From: Pseudomonadota bacterium
GTDB taxonomy: Bacteria > Pseudomonadota > Gammaproteobacteria > Pseudomonadales > Halieaceae
DNA length: 22,379 nt
Direction: 5' to 3'
NCBI GenBank assembly: GCA_030591305.1
Contig: JAUVBI010000015.1
Span: 1 to 22,379, forward strand
Shown: in pieces, positions 16,140 through 22,379 of the stretch
Position numbering within the stretch: the stretch's first letter is position 1
Layout: each line of letters opens with the position of its first letter
Program-made: the position numbers and the translations under genes
The notes under the pieces: model-generated
What the model was told of the DNA's origin: nothing
Database searches by the model: none
The model's input: the letters and a program-made list of their open reading frames with translations, nothing else

Positions 16140-18848
16140 CTAACCGGTGTTGCGCATACCGGCTGCGATACCGGCAATAGTGACCATAATGGCCTCTTCC
16201 AACGCTGCTTGTCTGGGTTCCCCTCGCTGACGCTGCAACAGTTCTGCCTGCAGCATGTTGAGAGGGTCGGTATAAATATTGCGCAGTTGGATGGATTTTC
16301 TGATCCAGGGTTGTTGTGCAAGCAACTTTTCGGCACCGCTAACATCCAATACAGATCGGCTGTCTGCCAGCAATTGCTCGCGCAGTTTTACTCCAAGACG
16401 CCGCAGCTTTGGCGGAACCAGGCGATCATCGTAATAGGCAGACAGGCTCGAATCGGCTTTTGCAAACACCATCTCCAGCATGGCCATACGGGTGGAGAAA
16501 AAGGGCCATTCAGCGCACATTTCACGCAGCACCTCTTGTTGCCCCTGGCTCATCATCTGCCTCAAGGCAGAGCCCGCACCCAGCCAGGCGGGCAGCATGA
16601 GACGATTTTGGGACCACGCGAAAATCCAGGGTATTGCTCGTAAACTTTCTATGCCTCCCCCGGCAGATCGTCTCGCCGGTCTGGATCCCAGCGGCAATTT
16701 TCCCAATTCCTGTTCCGGTGTGGCGTGACGGAAATAGGTGACAAAATCTGGCTCATCACGTACTACTGCACGGTAAGCGGCGCAGGAGGCGGTGGCGAGG
16801 TCATCCATCATGGTTCGCCACTGCAGCTTGGGCACAGGAGGTGTCTGCAGGTTGGCTTTCAGGATTGCATCGGTATACAGCGCCAGCGTCTTCACCGCCA
16901 GCGATGTCAGGCCAAGTTTGGTTCTGATCATCTCACCCTGCTCGGTTACCCGCAGGCCATTTCTTAAAGACCCCGGGGGCTGCGACAATAAGGCCTCCCT
17001 GGCCGGTGCACCTCCACGGCCAATGGTGCCGCCCCGGCCGTGGAATAAAGTAAGCTCCACCCCATGGTCGGCACAACAGGACAATAATTCTTCCTGTGCG
17101 GTGTACTGCGCCCAGGAGGCTGCCAGTACACCGGCATCTTTGGCTGAGTCAGAGTAACCAATCATCACCATCAGGTGGCCGTCAATATGTTGGTGATACC
17201 AGGGGTTTTGCAGTAGGGATTCGATCACTTGCCGCGAACGTTCCAGGTCATCCAGGGTTTCAAATAAAGGGGATACTGGCAAGTCAAATGGACAACCCGC
17301 CTCTTTCAGCAACAAGTGAACAGCCAGTACATCGGAGGGTTGACGCGCCATGGAGATAACATAGGCACCCAGGGCCAGTGGCGTTTGCCTGGCGATAACG
17401 GCGCAAGTATCCAGCACTTCCTGTACTTCGTCTCCCGGTTGCCAATTAGACGGTAGCAGCGGCCTTCGGTTGCCCAACTCTTGAAGGAGAAAAGCCTGGC
17501 GAGCTGGCTCATCCCACTCCGCGTAGTCGCCAAGGCCAAGATAAGAGGTTATTTCAGACAGCACAGTGGTATGCCTGGCGCTATCTTGACGAATGTCATG
17601 CCGCACCAGGTGCACTCCAAAACACTGTACCCGGCGCAATACATCCAGCAGGGCGGCATTGGCGACAAGCTCCATCCCGCACTTGAGCAGGGACTGGTAG
17701 CATGCGTGTAGTGGTTGCCACAGCTGATCGATGTGAACCAGTACACCCTCCTGGCTCGTTGGCATTTTGCCATTCAACTCACTCTCAATGGCTGCCAGAG
17801 TTCGCTTAAGCATCTCCCGCAGGGGGCGCAACACCGCTCTATAGGGCTCGTGTGCGCCGCCAGAAAGTTTCAGTAACTGGGCATCACAAGCCGTCATGGA
17901 TAATTCATCCACCAGGGTAATAATATCTTTGAGGTAGAGGTCGGCAGCCTGCCAACGACTCAAGCGTAATACGCGTTCGGTTACCTGGGCAGTGACATTG
18001 GGATTGCCGTCTCTGTCTCCGCCCATCCACGAAACAAAGCTTACCGGTGCAGCATCGAGTGGCAGGTTCACTCCACAGGTATCGTGCAGGGCCGTATCCA
18101 GACGCCGCAAAAATTCTGGCACCGCTCGCCACAAAGAACCCTCTACCACGGCAAAGCCCCATTTAGCCTCATCTACCGGCGAGGGGCGCTCCTGACGAAA
18201 ATCGTAACCATGCCAGATTTGCACAATTAACTCGCGCAGGCGAGTGTGGATTTTTCCGATCTCTCTGTCGGTCTGCCCCTTGAGCTCAAGGCGCTCCAGG
18301 CAGTGGGAAATTTCACTGTGTTTGTGTATCAGGGTACGCCGCGTTATTTCCGTAGGGTGCGCTGTTAACACCAGTTCAATTTTAAGCTGGCCCATGGCCG
18401 AGATTATGGCCTGGTCATCAACTCCCTGCTCCTTGAGCCCCGTCAGTGATTTCAGCAGGGCCGCTGACGCGGACAATACGGGGTCCATCTCGCGCGAAAT
18501 GGTGTGTTGCTGGTCGGCAATATTGGCAAGGTTTAGAAACTGGCTGAAGGCCCTGGCAACAGGCACTAACTGATCGTTATCGAGATTGCGCAACACCTTC
18601 AATAAAGTTTCATGTGCCTCTTTGTCTCCCTCGCGGGCGGTCTTGGACAGGCCGCGAACCTGTTCGATTAAATCGAGGAAGTCGTCTCCTTCTGCGGCGG
18701 CAATAGTGTCGCCCAGTAATCTGCCCAGAAAGCTGACATTGCTGCGCAGTGACGTGTAATCAACGTCCTCCCGATTGCTATTTACCACCTCACCACTGCC
18801 CAATACGTGCGAGTAAGTCGCAGACCCGGCAGGAATAGCCCCATTCAT
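16140..18848 (-). CDS. ppc: Phosphoenolpyruvate carboxylase
   Basis: This is full-length at up to 902 residues (E. coli has 883). PEPC converts PEP plus bicarbonate to oxaloacetate, replenishing the TCA cycle in the cytoplasm. Visible family signatures: LVLTAHPTE with catalytic His164, [26 protein letters not shown] with the essential Arg pair (603-616 region), [19 protein letters not shown], and the conserved C-terminus GMRNTG. The ATG at 18848 lies 59 bp inside the end of the GAPDH gene and adds about 30 residues before the conserved [16 protein letters not shown] at 18788, right after the GAPDH stop, is an equally plausible start. Neither has a good Shine-Dalgarno. Overlap with gap implies co-transcription and coupling. 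A hairpin 50 bp after the stop may end the transcript. Confidence 0.96.
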   Translation of the reverse strand: MNGAIPAGSATYSHVLGSGEVVNSNREDVDYTSLRSNVSFLGRLLGDTIAAAEGDDFLDLIEQVRGLSKTAREGDKEAHETLLKVLRNLDNDQLVPVARAFSQFLNLANIADQQHTISREMDPVLSASAALLKSLTGLKEQGVDDQAIISAMGQLKIELVLTAHPTEITRRTLIHKHSEISHCLERLELKGQTDREIGKIHTRLRELIVQIWHGYDFRQERPSPVDEAKWGFAVVEGSLWRAVPEFLRRLDTALHDTCGVNLPLDAAPVSFVSWMGGDRDGNPNVTAQVTERVLRLSRWQAADLYLKDIITLVDELSMTACDAQLLKLSGGAHEPYRAVLRPLREMLKRTLAAIESELNGKMPTSQEGVLVHIDQLWQPLHACYQSLLKCGMELVANAALLDVLRRVQCFGVHLVRHDIRQDSARHTTVLSEITSYLGLGDYAEWDEPARQAFLLQELGNRRPLLPSNWQPGDEVQEVLDTCAVIARQTPLALGAYVISMARQPSDVLAVHLLLKEAGCPFDLPVSPLFETLDDLERSRQVIESLLQNPWYHQHIDGHLMVMIGYSDSAKDAGVLAASWAQYTAQEELLSCCADHGVELTLFHGRGGTIGRGGAPAREALLSQPPGSLRNGLRVTEQGEMIRTKLGLTSLAVKTLALYTDAILKANLQTPPVPKLQWRTMMDDLATASCAAYRAVVRDEPDFVTYFRHATPEQELGKLPLGSRPARRSAGGGIESLRAIPWIFAWSQNRLMLPAWLGAGSALRQMMSQGQQEVLREMCAEWPFFSTRMAMLEMVFAKADSSLSAYYDDRLVPPKLRRLGVKLREQLLADSRSVLDVSGAEKLLAQQPWIRKSIQLRNIYTDPLNMLQAELLQRQRGEPRQAALEEAIMVTIAGIAAGMRNTG

Positions 18849-19788
18849 TGTCGTACCAGTTGAGTACCCTCAGGTAGCGACCACCGGTTACCCCCGTGAA
18901 GCCGGCATCATAAATTGAAGAGTGCGCATTCCCTATGATATCGGACGACACAATTGGCCTGTCACTGAACTGCAATATGCCCTTGAGGCGATCTGATTCC
19001 GATGCTTCGCGCACTACCGCATGCACCTCGTCAACAGTCACGCTCTGCTCCAGCTTAACGAAAAAATCCACCACGGAACCGTCGGGTACCGGTACGCGTG
19101 CAGCGATACCGTGTAAGCGCCCTTCCAGTGAGGGCAATACAACACCCACGGCTTTGGCCGCGCCCGTTGAAGTGGGAATAATATTCTCTGCCGCTGCTCT
19201 ACTGCGTCGCCAGTCCGAGTGAGGTACATCTGCCAGGCGCTGGTCATTGGTATAGGCGTGCACCGTATTGATCACACCCTCGACAATACCGAAAGATTCA
19301 TTGAGCACTCTGGCCATGGGTGCCAGGCAGTTAGTGGTACAGCTGGCATTGGAAATAATGCGATGCTGCGGTAACAGGCCATCTTCATTCACACCCAGAA
19401 CAATCGTATAATCGATGGCGTCCTTGGCGGGCACCGTCAATAGCACCCGCTTCGCCCCGGCATCAATATGCTGCTGTAATTCTTCGCGCTTGCGAAATAC
19501 ACCGGTGCACTCCACGACGGCATCAATGCCCAGCGCGTCCCAGGGCAGATCTGCCGGGTTCCTCTCACTCAAAAGTTTTGCTCGGCCCTTGGGCGTGACA
19601 AAGTGGTCATCCTCCAGAGCCAGGCTTTTGCCAAAAGGTCCCATGATGGTGTCGTAATTGAGCAGGTAGCGCAGGGCAGCGTGATCGAACAAATCATTGA
19701 CGGCGACCACATCAATGCCCTCTACTTCCTCGAGGATCCGAAACACTGAACGCCCTATACGACCAAAACCATTAATTGCAATTCTCAT
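18790..19788 (-). CDS. gap: Glyceraldehyde-3-phosphate dehydrogenase (type I)
   Basis: The product has 332 residues, the usual length. It oxidises glyceraldehyde 3-phosphate to 1,3-bisphosphoglycerate with NAD and phosphate in glycolysis, or the reverse in gluconeogenesis. All key residues are present: INGFGRIGR for NAD binding, Asp32 (AVNDL) favouring NAD, catalytic Cys150 in SNASCTTNC, His177 in VHAYTNDQ, Thr208-Gly209 (TSTGAAKAV) and Arg231 (ARVPVPDG) for phosphate sites, and [10 protein letters not shown] near the C-terminus. HAYTNDQ and the C-terminal motif distinguish it from erythrose-4-phosphate dehydrogenase. Its ATG overlaps the stop of the upstream GAPDH-like gene (ATGA), and its 3' end overlaps or abuts ppc. 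Its direction (glycolytic or gluconeogenic) cannot be read from sequence. Confidence 0.95.
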   Translation of the reverse strand: MRIAINGFGRIGRSVFRILEEVEGIDVVAVNDLFDHAALRYLLNYDTIMGPFGKSLALEDDHFVTPKGRAKLLSERNPADLPWDALGIDAVVECTGVFRKREELQQHIDAGAKRVLLTVPAKDAIDYTIVLGVNEDGLLPQHRIISNASCTTNCLAPMARVLNESFGIVEGVINTVHAYTNDQRLADVPHSDWRRSRAAAENIIPTSTGAAKAVGVVLPSLEGRLHGIAARVPVPDGSVVDFFVKLEQSVTVDEVHAVVREASESDRLKGILQFSDRPIVSSDIIGNAHSSIYDAGFTGVTGGRYLRVLNWYDNEWGYSCRVCDLLARIGQW

Positions 19789-20813
19789 GACGCTACCTCC
19801 AACTGCTTATCAAGATTCGCGTAGAGCCGAACAACATCCAGTAGCCGGGCTGCGTGCCCCAGGTTTTCATACCAACTAAGTGTCTTGACGATGTTTTTCC
19901 CCGCCTTGATGGTTCCCTTGCTGTCAAACAGTAAGGAATGTGAATTACCGATGATGTCGGAAGATACAATGGGATCTTCCACCACATCGACAATACCCGC
20001 GTAATCGGTGATGCTATTTCTCATCACCTGATTAATGTCCTCCGCGCTGACTTGTTCATCTTCCATAACCAGGTTTACATCCAGCAGGCAACCCTCGTGA
20101 ATCGGCACATTGAGTGCTGAGGTAAGCACCTTCCCCTCGAACTGAGGAAGAATATGGCCCAACCACGTGCCCGCATCATGGCTATTGGGGATAATATTTT
20201 TCGCTGCGGAACGGCTGCGACGATAATCACTACCCGCATAATCCTGTAGAGCCTGGTCTCCGGTATAAGCGTGTATGGTGGTCATACTGCCGCATTCGAT
20301 GTCAAAGTCTTTGGATAAAATATTCAATAACAGACACAGCGCTGTAGTTGTGGCCGAGCCTGCAGATAACATGCGATCAGTCACTTCTATCGCACTGCTA
20401 TTAATTCCCGGGATTACAATTCTATCGATGTGGTCAGAGGGCAGTGTGCGCAACAGCACGCGAGGGGCGCCATTTCCAAGATGGTCCTCCATAAACTTGC
20501 GTTCCCGATATTTACCCGTAGAGTCGATAACAATATCGACGCCAAAGATATCCCAGGGAATCTCAGCCGGTTTATCGATGGGCATCATGCGCGCCTTGAA
20601 ACGGGAATTGATCAGGAAGTTGCCCTGTAATTGATGCCGTTCAGGCTCTTTTACCTCCGAACACAACAGGTAGTGCAAGATATCCGGCTTGCCTATGTCA
20701 GCGATAGCCACAATTTCCACATCGTCACTGCGTGAAGCCAGGTCATAAATTTGTCTGCCAGTTTGACCAAAGCCTATGATGCCTACGCGGGTGGGTTTAC
20801 TCTGTGCCATCAT
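19785..20813 (-). CDS. GAPDH paralogue lacking the catalytic cysteine (probable pseudoenzyme)
   Basis: The product has 342 residues from the ATG at 20813, with AAGGAG four bases upstream; the adjacent ATG at 20810 gives better spacing. The whole GAPDH fold is recognisable: IIGFGQTGR, VAIADI with the NAD-type Asp, [35 protein letters not shown] and LSWYENLG. The active-site segment reads SAGSATTTAL where the partner gene has SNASCTTNC, so the nucleophile is Ala154. The phosphate-site Arg is Asn235 (NVPI instead of RVPV), and the TSTGAA loop is replaced by NSHDAG. His181 is kept. NAD binding may survive but normal catalysis should not. It is translationally coupled (ATGA) to the active gap gene, suggesting a regulatory or hetero-oligomeric subunit. 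An altered chemistry cannot be excluded. Confidence 0.9.
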   Translation of the reverse strand: MMAQSKPTRVGIIGFGQTGRQIYDLASRSDDVEIVAIADIGKPDILHYLLCSEVKEPERHQLQGNFLINSRFKARMMPIDKPAEIPWDIFGVDIVIDSTGKYRERKFMEDHLGNGAPRVLLRTLPSDHIDRIVIPGINSSAIEVTDRMLSAGSATTTALCLLLNILSKDFDIECGSMTTIHAYTGDQALQDYAGSDYRRSRSAAKNIIPNSHDAGTWLGHILPQFEGKVLTSALNVPIHEGCLLDVNLVMEDEQVSAEDINQVMRNSITDYAGIVDVVEDPIVSSDIIGNSHSLLFDSKGTIKAGKNIVKTLSWYENLGHAARLLDVVRLYANLDKQLEVAS

Positions 20814-21060
20814 TTGTCTCCTTATGAGTTCCAATTTCTCTATTTTTTGCCACTTGCCCCCCAGCGGGACAAAAATGTACTTTGGGAACTTTACTACGCT
20901 TCAACTCAGATATAAATGAGGGTATCTCAGCACCATTAAAGGCAAGTGGATTACACTATAGACTGTTTTCACCAAGGCAGAGTAATGAATGCCGACTCAA
21001 TTTACATTGTGGTCTGTGCCCGTTAGAGTGTGGCTACCACAGGATTGGCCCCACTACTAT
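20814..21060. promoter_or_regulatory. Divergent promoter region between the GAPDH cluster and the protease lipoprotein
   Basis: These 247 bp separate the minus-strand GAPDH cluster from the plus-strand protease gene and must hold both promoters. CCACTTGCC (20850-20858) and GGCAAGTGG (20941-20949) are exact nine-base inverted copies 82 bp apart, a possible pair of operator sites. A TATAAA occurs at 20911 with only a poorly spaced TTTACT upstream. No promoter is firmly identified. Confidence 0.4.
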
Positions 21061-21813
21061 ATGAAACAATTGCTTTGCGCCGGTTTTTCACTGCTTACGC
21101 TTTTATTGCTGACTGCTTGCAACGGTGTCAGCCTGTTTTCTAATGAACATAGGCAACAAATGGACCGTCTCGAAGCCGCGGTGACACTGTGTGTCTCTAG
21201 CAGTGAGCAGAGCCGACAGCAGTTGCAACGGCAGTCGGAACAGTTGGTTATACAAGGGCAAAAACTGGATGCTCTATCAGATGCTGCTGCGGAGGCCGCG
21301 AATGCTGCGAATGTCGCGAAGGCACCGATATTGAATACGAAGGATCTGGAGCAGTCCACGTGCATTGCCGTGGAAGCGGAGCCATCCAAGATGCTTGTCG
21401 GTCGCCATGAACAAGTCTGGATTGAGGATATTCAGTTGGCTCTACCGGCCAGGGTTGATACCGGCGCTGAAACGGCGTCACTGGATGCGCGCAATATTGA
21501 AATGTTTGAGCGAAACGGCAGGCGCTGGGTTCGCTTCGAGATTTTACATCCGGACTCAGGGGAGGCCTTGCTATTGGAAAGAAAGCTGCGCAGAACAGTC
21601 TCCATAATTCAATCCAACACCAGTGAGCCAGAGCGACGCCCGGTTATTAAGCTGGGAATTACTATTGGCCATGTTAAGCAATCTGCTGAGTTTACCCTGA
21701 GTAATCGCAGCCACCTGGATTATCAAATGCTGGTTGGGAGAAATATTCTCAAGGACGTCATGATCGTGGACGTCAGTAAAATAAATATCGCGCCACCGGT
21801 ACTGGGTGAGTAA
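21061..21813 (+). CDS. Lipoprotein retropepsin-like protease (RimB / COG4067 family)
   Basis: The product has 250 residues from the ATG at 21061. This start is chosen over 20989 because it places a signal peptide at the N-terminus with lipobox LTAC (Cys20). Residues about 30-85 form an Ala/Gln-rich coiled coil. The C-terminal half is the family formerly called 'ATP-dependent zinc protease', now seen as retropepsin-like: the aspartic protease motif LPARVDTGAETASLDA with Asp133, and the closing LVGRNILKDVMIVDVS. In other bacteria such proteins are found with RimK-like ATP-grasp ligases and are linked to processing of glutamate-tagged or peptide substrates. The next gene overlaps by one base (TAATG) and encodes the membrane protein usually found beside it. 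No clear Shine-Dalgarno is seen. Confidence 0.87.
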   Translation: MKQLLCAGFSLLTLLLLTACNGVSLFSNEHRQQMDRLEAAVTLCVSSSEQSRQQLQRQSEQLVIQGQKLDALSDAAAEAANAANVAKAPILNTKDLEQSTCIAVEAEPSKMLVGRHEQVWIEDIQLALPARVDTGAETASLDARNIEMFERNGRRWVRFEILHPDSGEALLLERKLRRTVSIIQSNTSEPERRPVIKLGITIGHVKQSAEFTLSNRSHLDYQMLVGRNILKDVMIVDVSKINIAPPVLGE

Positions 21814-22379
21814 TGAGCAAACGCGTTAGTTTTTATGTCATGGTATTGATGATCGCCATCAGTGGAATTTTGTTGGCGGCTATCAGGCACTTTGAAACCG
21901 GCATTCCCCTGTTTCCCGGAGAAGAGATATCTGTTTGGCTGGTAGAGGCGCGTATTGATTTTCGCGCTACTGGCGACCCGGTAACAGTGAGCTTTAGTTT
22001 GCCGGAGCAGTTGTCCGGCTTTGATCTATATGAGGAGCAGGCGGCATCACCCGGCTACGGGTTTTCTATCATAACGGAGAATGGCGATCGCCGGGGTGAA
22101 TGGACCAAGCGCGAGGCCAGTGGGCGGCAATCCCTGTATTATTCGGCGCAGTTTGCGGAACGGGATAAATCGACACCTGAAGCCCCCGGGCCCGCGCCGC
22201 GCATTGTTGCCGAGTATTGGGATGATGCGCAGGATACGGCTGCCCAGCAGTTACTCAGTCGGGCTGGCGCCACATCGAGTTCACCGCGCAGCCTTGCTCG
22301 TGAATTGATCAAATTACTTAATAGTCCGACACCCGATCAGAATACCGCTCTGCTGCTGGAGCAGGGGCCGGGCAGTTCC
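21813..22379 (+). CDS. Inactive-transglutaminase/7TM membrane protein, N-terminal part (cut by window edge)
   Basis: This is the first 189 codons of a gene that leaves the right edge. One N-terminal membrane helix (about 6-24) is followed by RHFETGIPLFPGEE, VWLVEARIDF and SPGYGFSI, then GEWTKREASGRQSLYY. This matches the N-terminal periplasmic domain of the family of inactive transglutaminases fused to seven membrane helices (Transglut_i_TM, UUP1-like). The start ATG overlaps the protease stop by one base, so translation is coupled. In this family the neighbouring third gene is usually a RimK-like ATP-grasp amide ligase, which would lie just beyond the window. The function is thought to involve sensing or handling of peptide-type ligands at the membrane, but it is not settled. 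Confidence 0.87.
   Translation, partial: MSKRVSFYVMVLMIAISGILLAAIRHFETGIPLFPGEEISVWLVEARIDFRATGDPVTVSFSLPEQLSGFDLYEEQAASPGYGFSIITENGDRRGEWTKREASGRQSLYYSAQFAERDKSTPEAPGPAPRIVAEYWDDAQDTAAQQLLSRAGATSSSPRSLARELIKLLNSPTPDQNTALLLEQGPGSS

Noticed and set aside
18790..19788. Assignment as erythrose-4-phosphate dehydrogenase (epd)
   Set aside because: The HAYTNDQ and WYDNEWGYS motifs match GAPDH and differ from the corresponding Epd segments.
20989..21060. Longer N-terminus for the retropepsin-like protein
   Set aside because: The extra 24 residues would bury the lipoprotein signal peptide; the start at 21061 fits the lipobox.
1..22379. Search for CRISPR, tRNA, rRNA, transposase or integrase features
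   Set aside because: No repeat-spacer pattern, RNA gene or mobile-element protein was seen in the window.

Overview
The window looks like a chromosomal segment of a Gram-negative gammaproteobacterium, probably marine or environmental. This is inferred from the many Sec/lipobox exported proteins, the 7TMR-DISM histidine kinase, the RimB-like protease next to an inactive-transglutaminase/7TM membrane protein, and the gap/ppc layout. No rRNA, tRNA, CRISPR array, insertion sequence or phage gene was seen. Genes are densely packed and intact; only the two genes at the window edges are cut.

Layout. (1) About 1-2085, minus strand: a likely operon of a NorE-like oxidase subunit III, a small subunit IV (NorF/COX4-like), an unrecognised six-helix membrane protein and the N-terminal part of a 3-hydroxyacyl-CoA dehydrogenase-like protein. 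No catalytic oxidase subunits I/II are present here. (2) About 2086-2592: roughly 500 bp without a convincing gene, holding a short tandem repeat and a plausible promoter. (3) 2593-11014, plus strand: a lipoprotein, a 793-aa exported protein with a transglutaminase fold that has lost its catalytic triad, and a 1785-aa exported protein with PPC-like repeats, discoidin-like domains and two VWA domains with MIDAS motifs. This is the best candidate for an undescribed cell-envelope system. (4) 11102-16034, minus strand: a lipobox-bearing 7TMR-DISM histidine kinase, its LuxR/NarL-type response regulator and three small exported proteins of unknown function downstream. (5) 16140-20813, minus strand: a tight cluster of a GAPDH paralogue lacking the catalytic cysteine, a canonical GAPDH and PEP carboxylase. 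The first two overlap by ATGA and the last two overlap or abut. (6) 21061-22379, plus strand: a lipoprotein retropepsin-like (RimB/COG4067-type) protease, coupled by a one-base overlap to the N-terminus of an inactive-transglutaminase/7TM protein, a pair usually found with a RimK-like ATP-grasp ligase.

Working together. The GAPDH/PEPC cluster belongs to central carbon metabolism, with the dead paralogue a possible regulator or partner. The kinase/regulator pair may control the downstream exported proteins. The plus-strand three-gene block encodes only exported products and would act in the envelope or outside the cell. A theme of this window is catalytically dead homologues: two transglutaminase-like proteins and one GAPDH. 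Function assignments beyond recognised families are inference.
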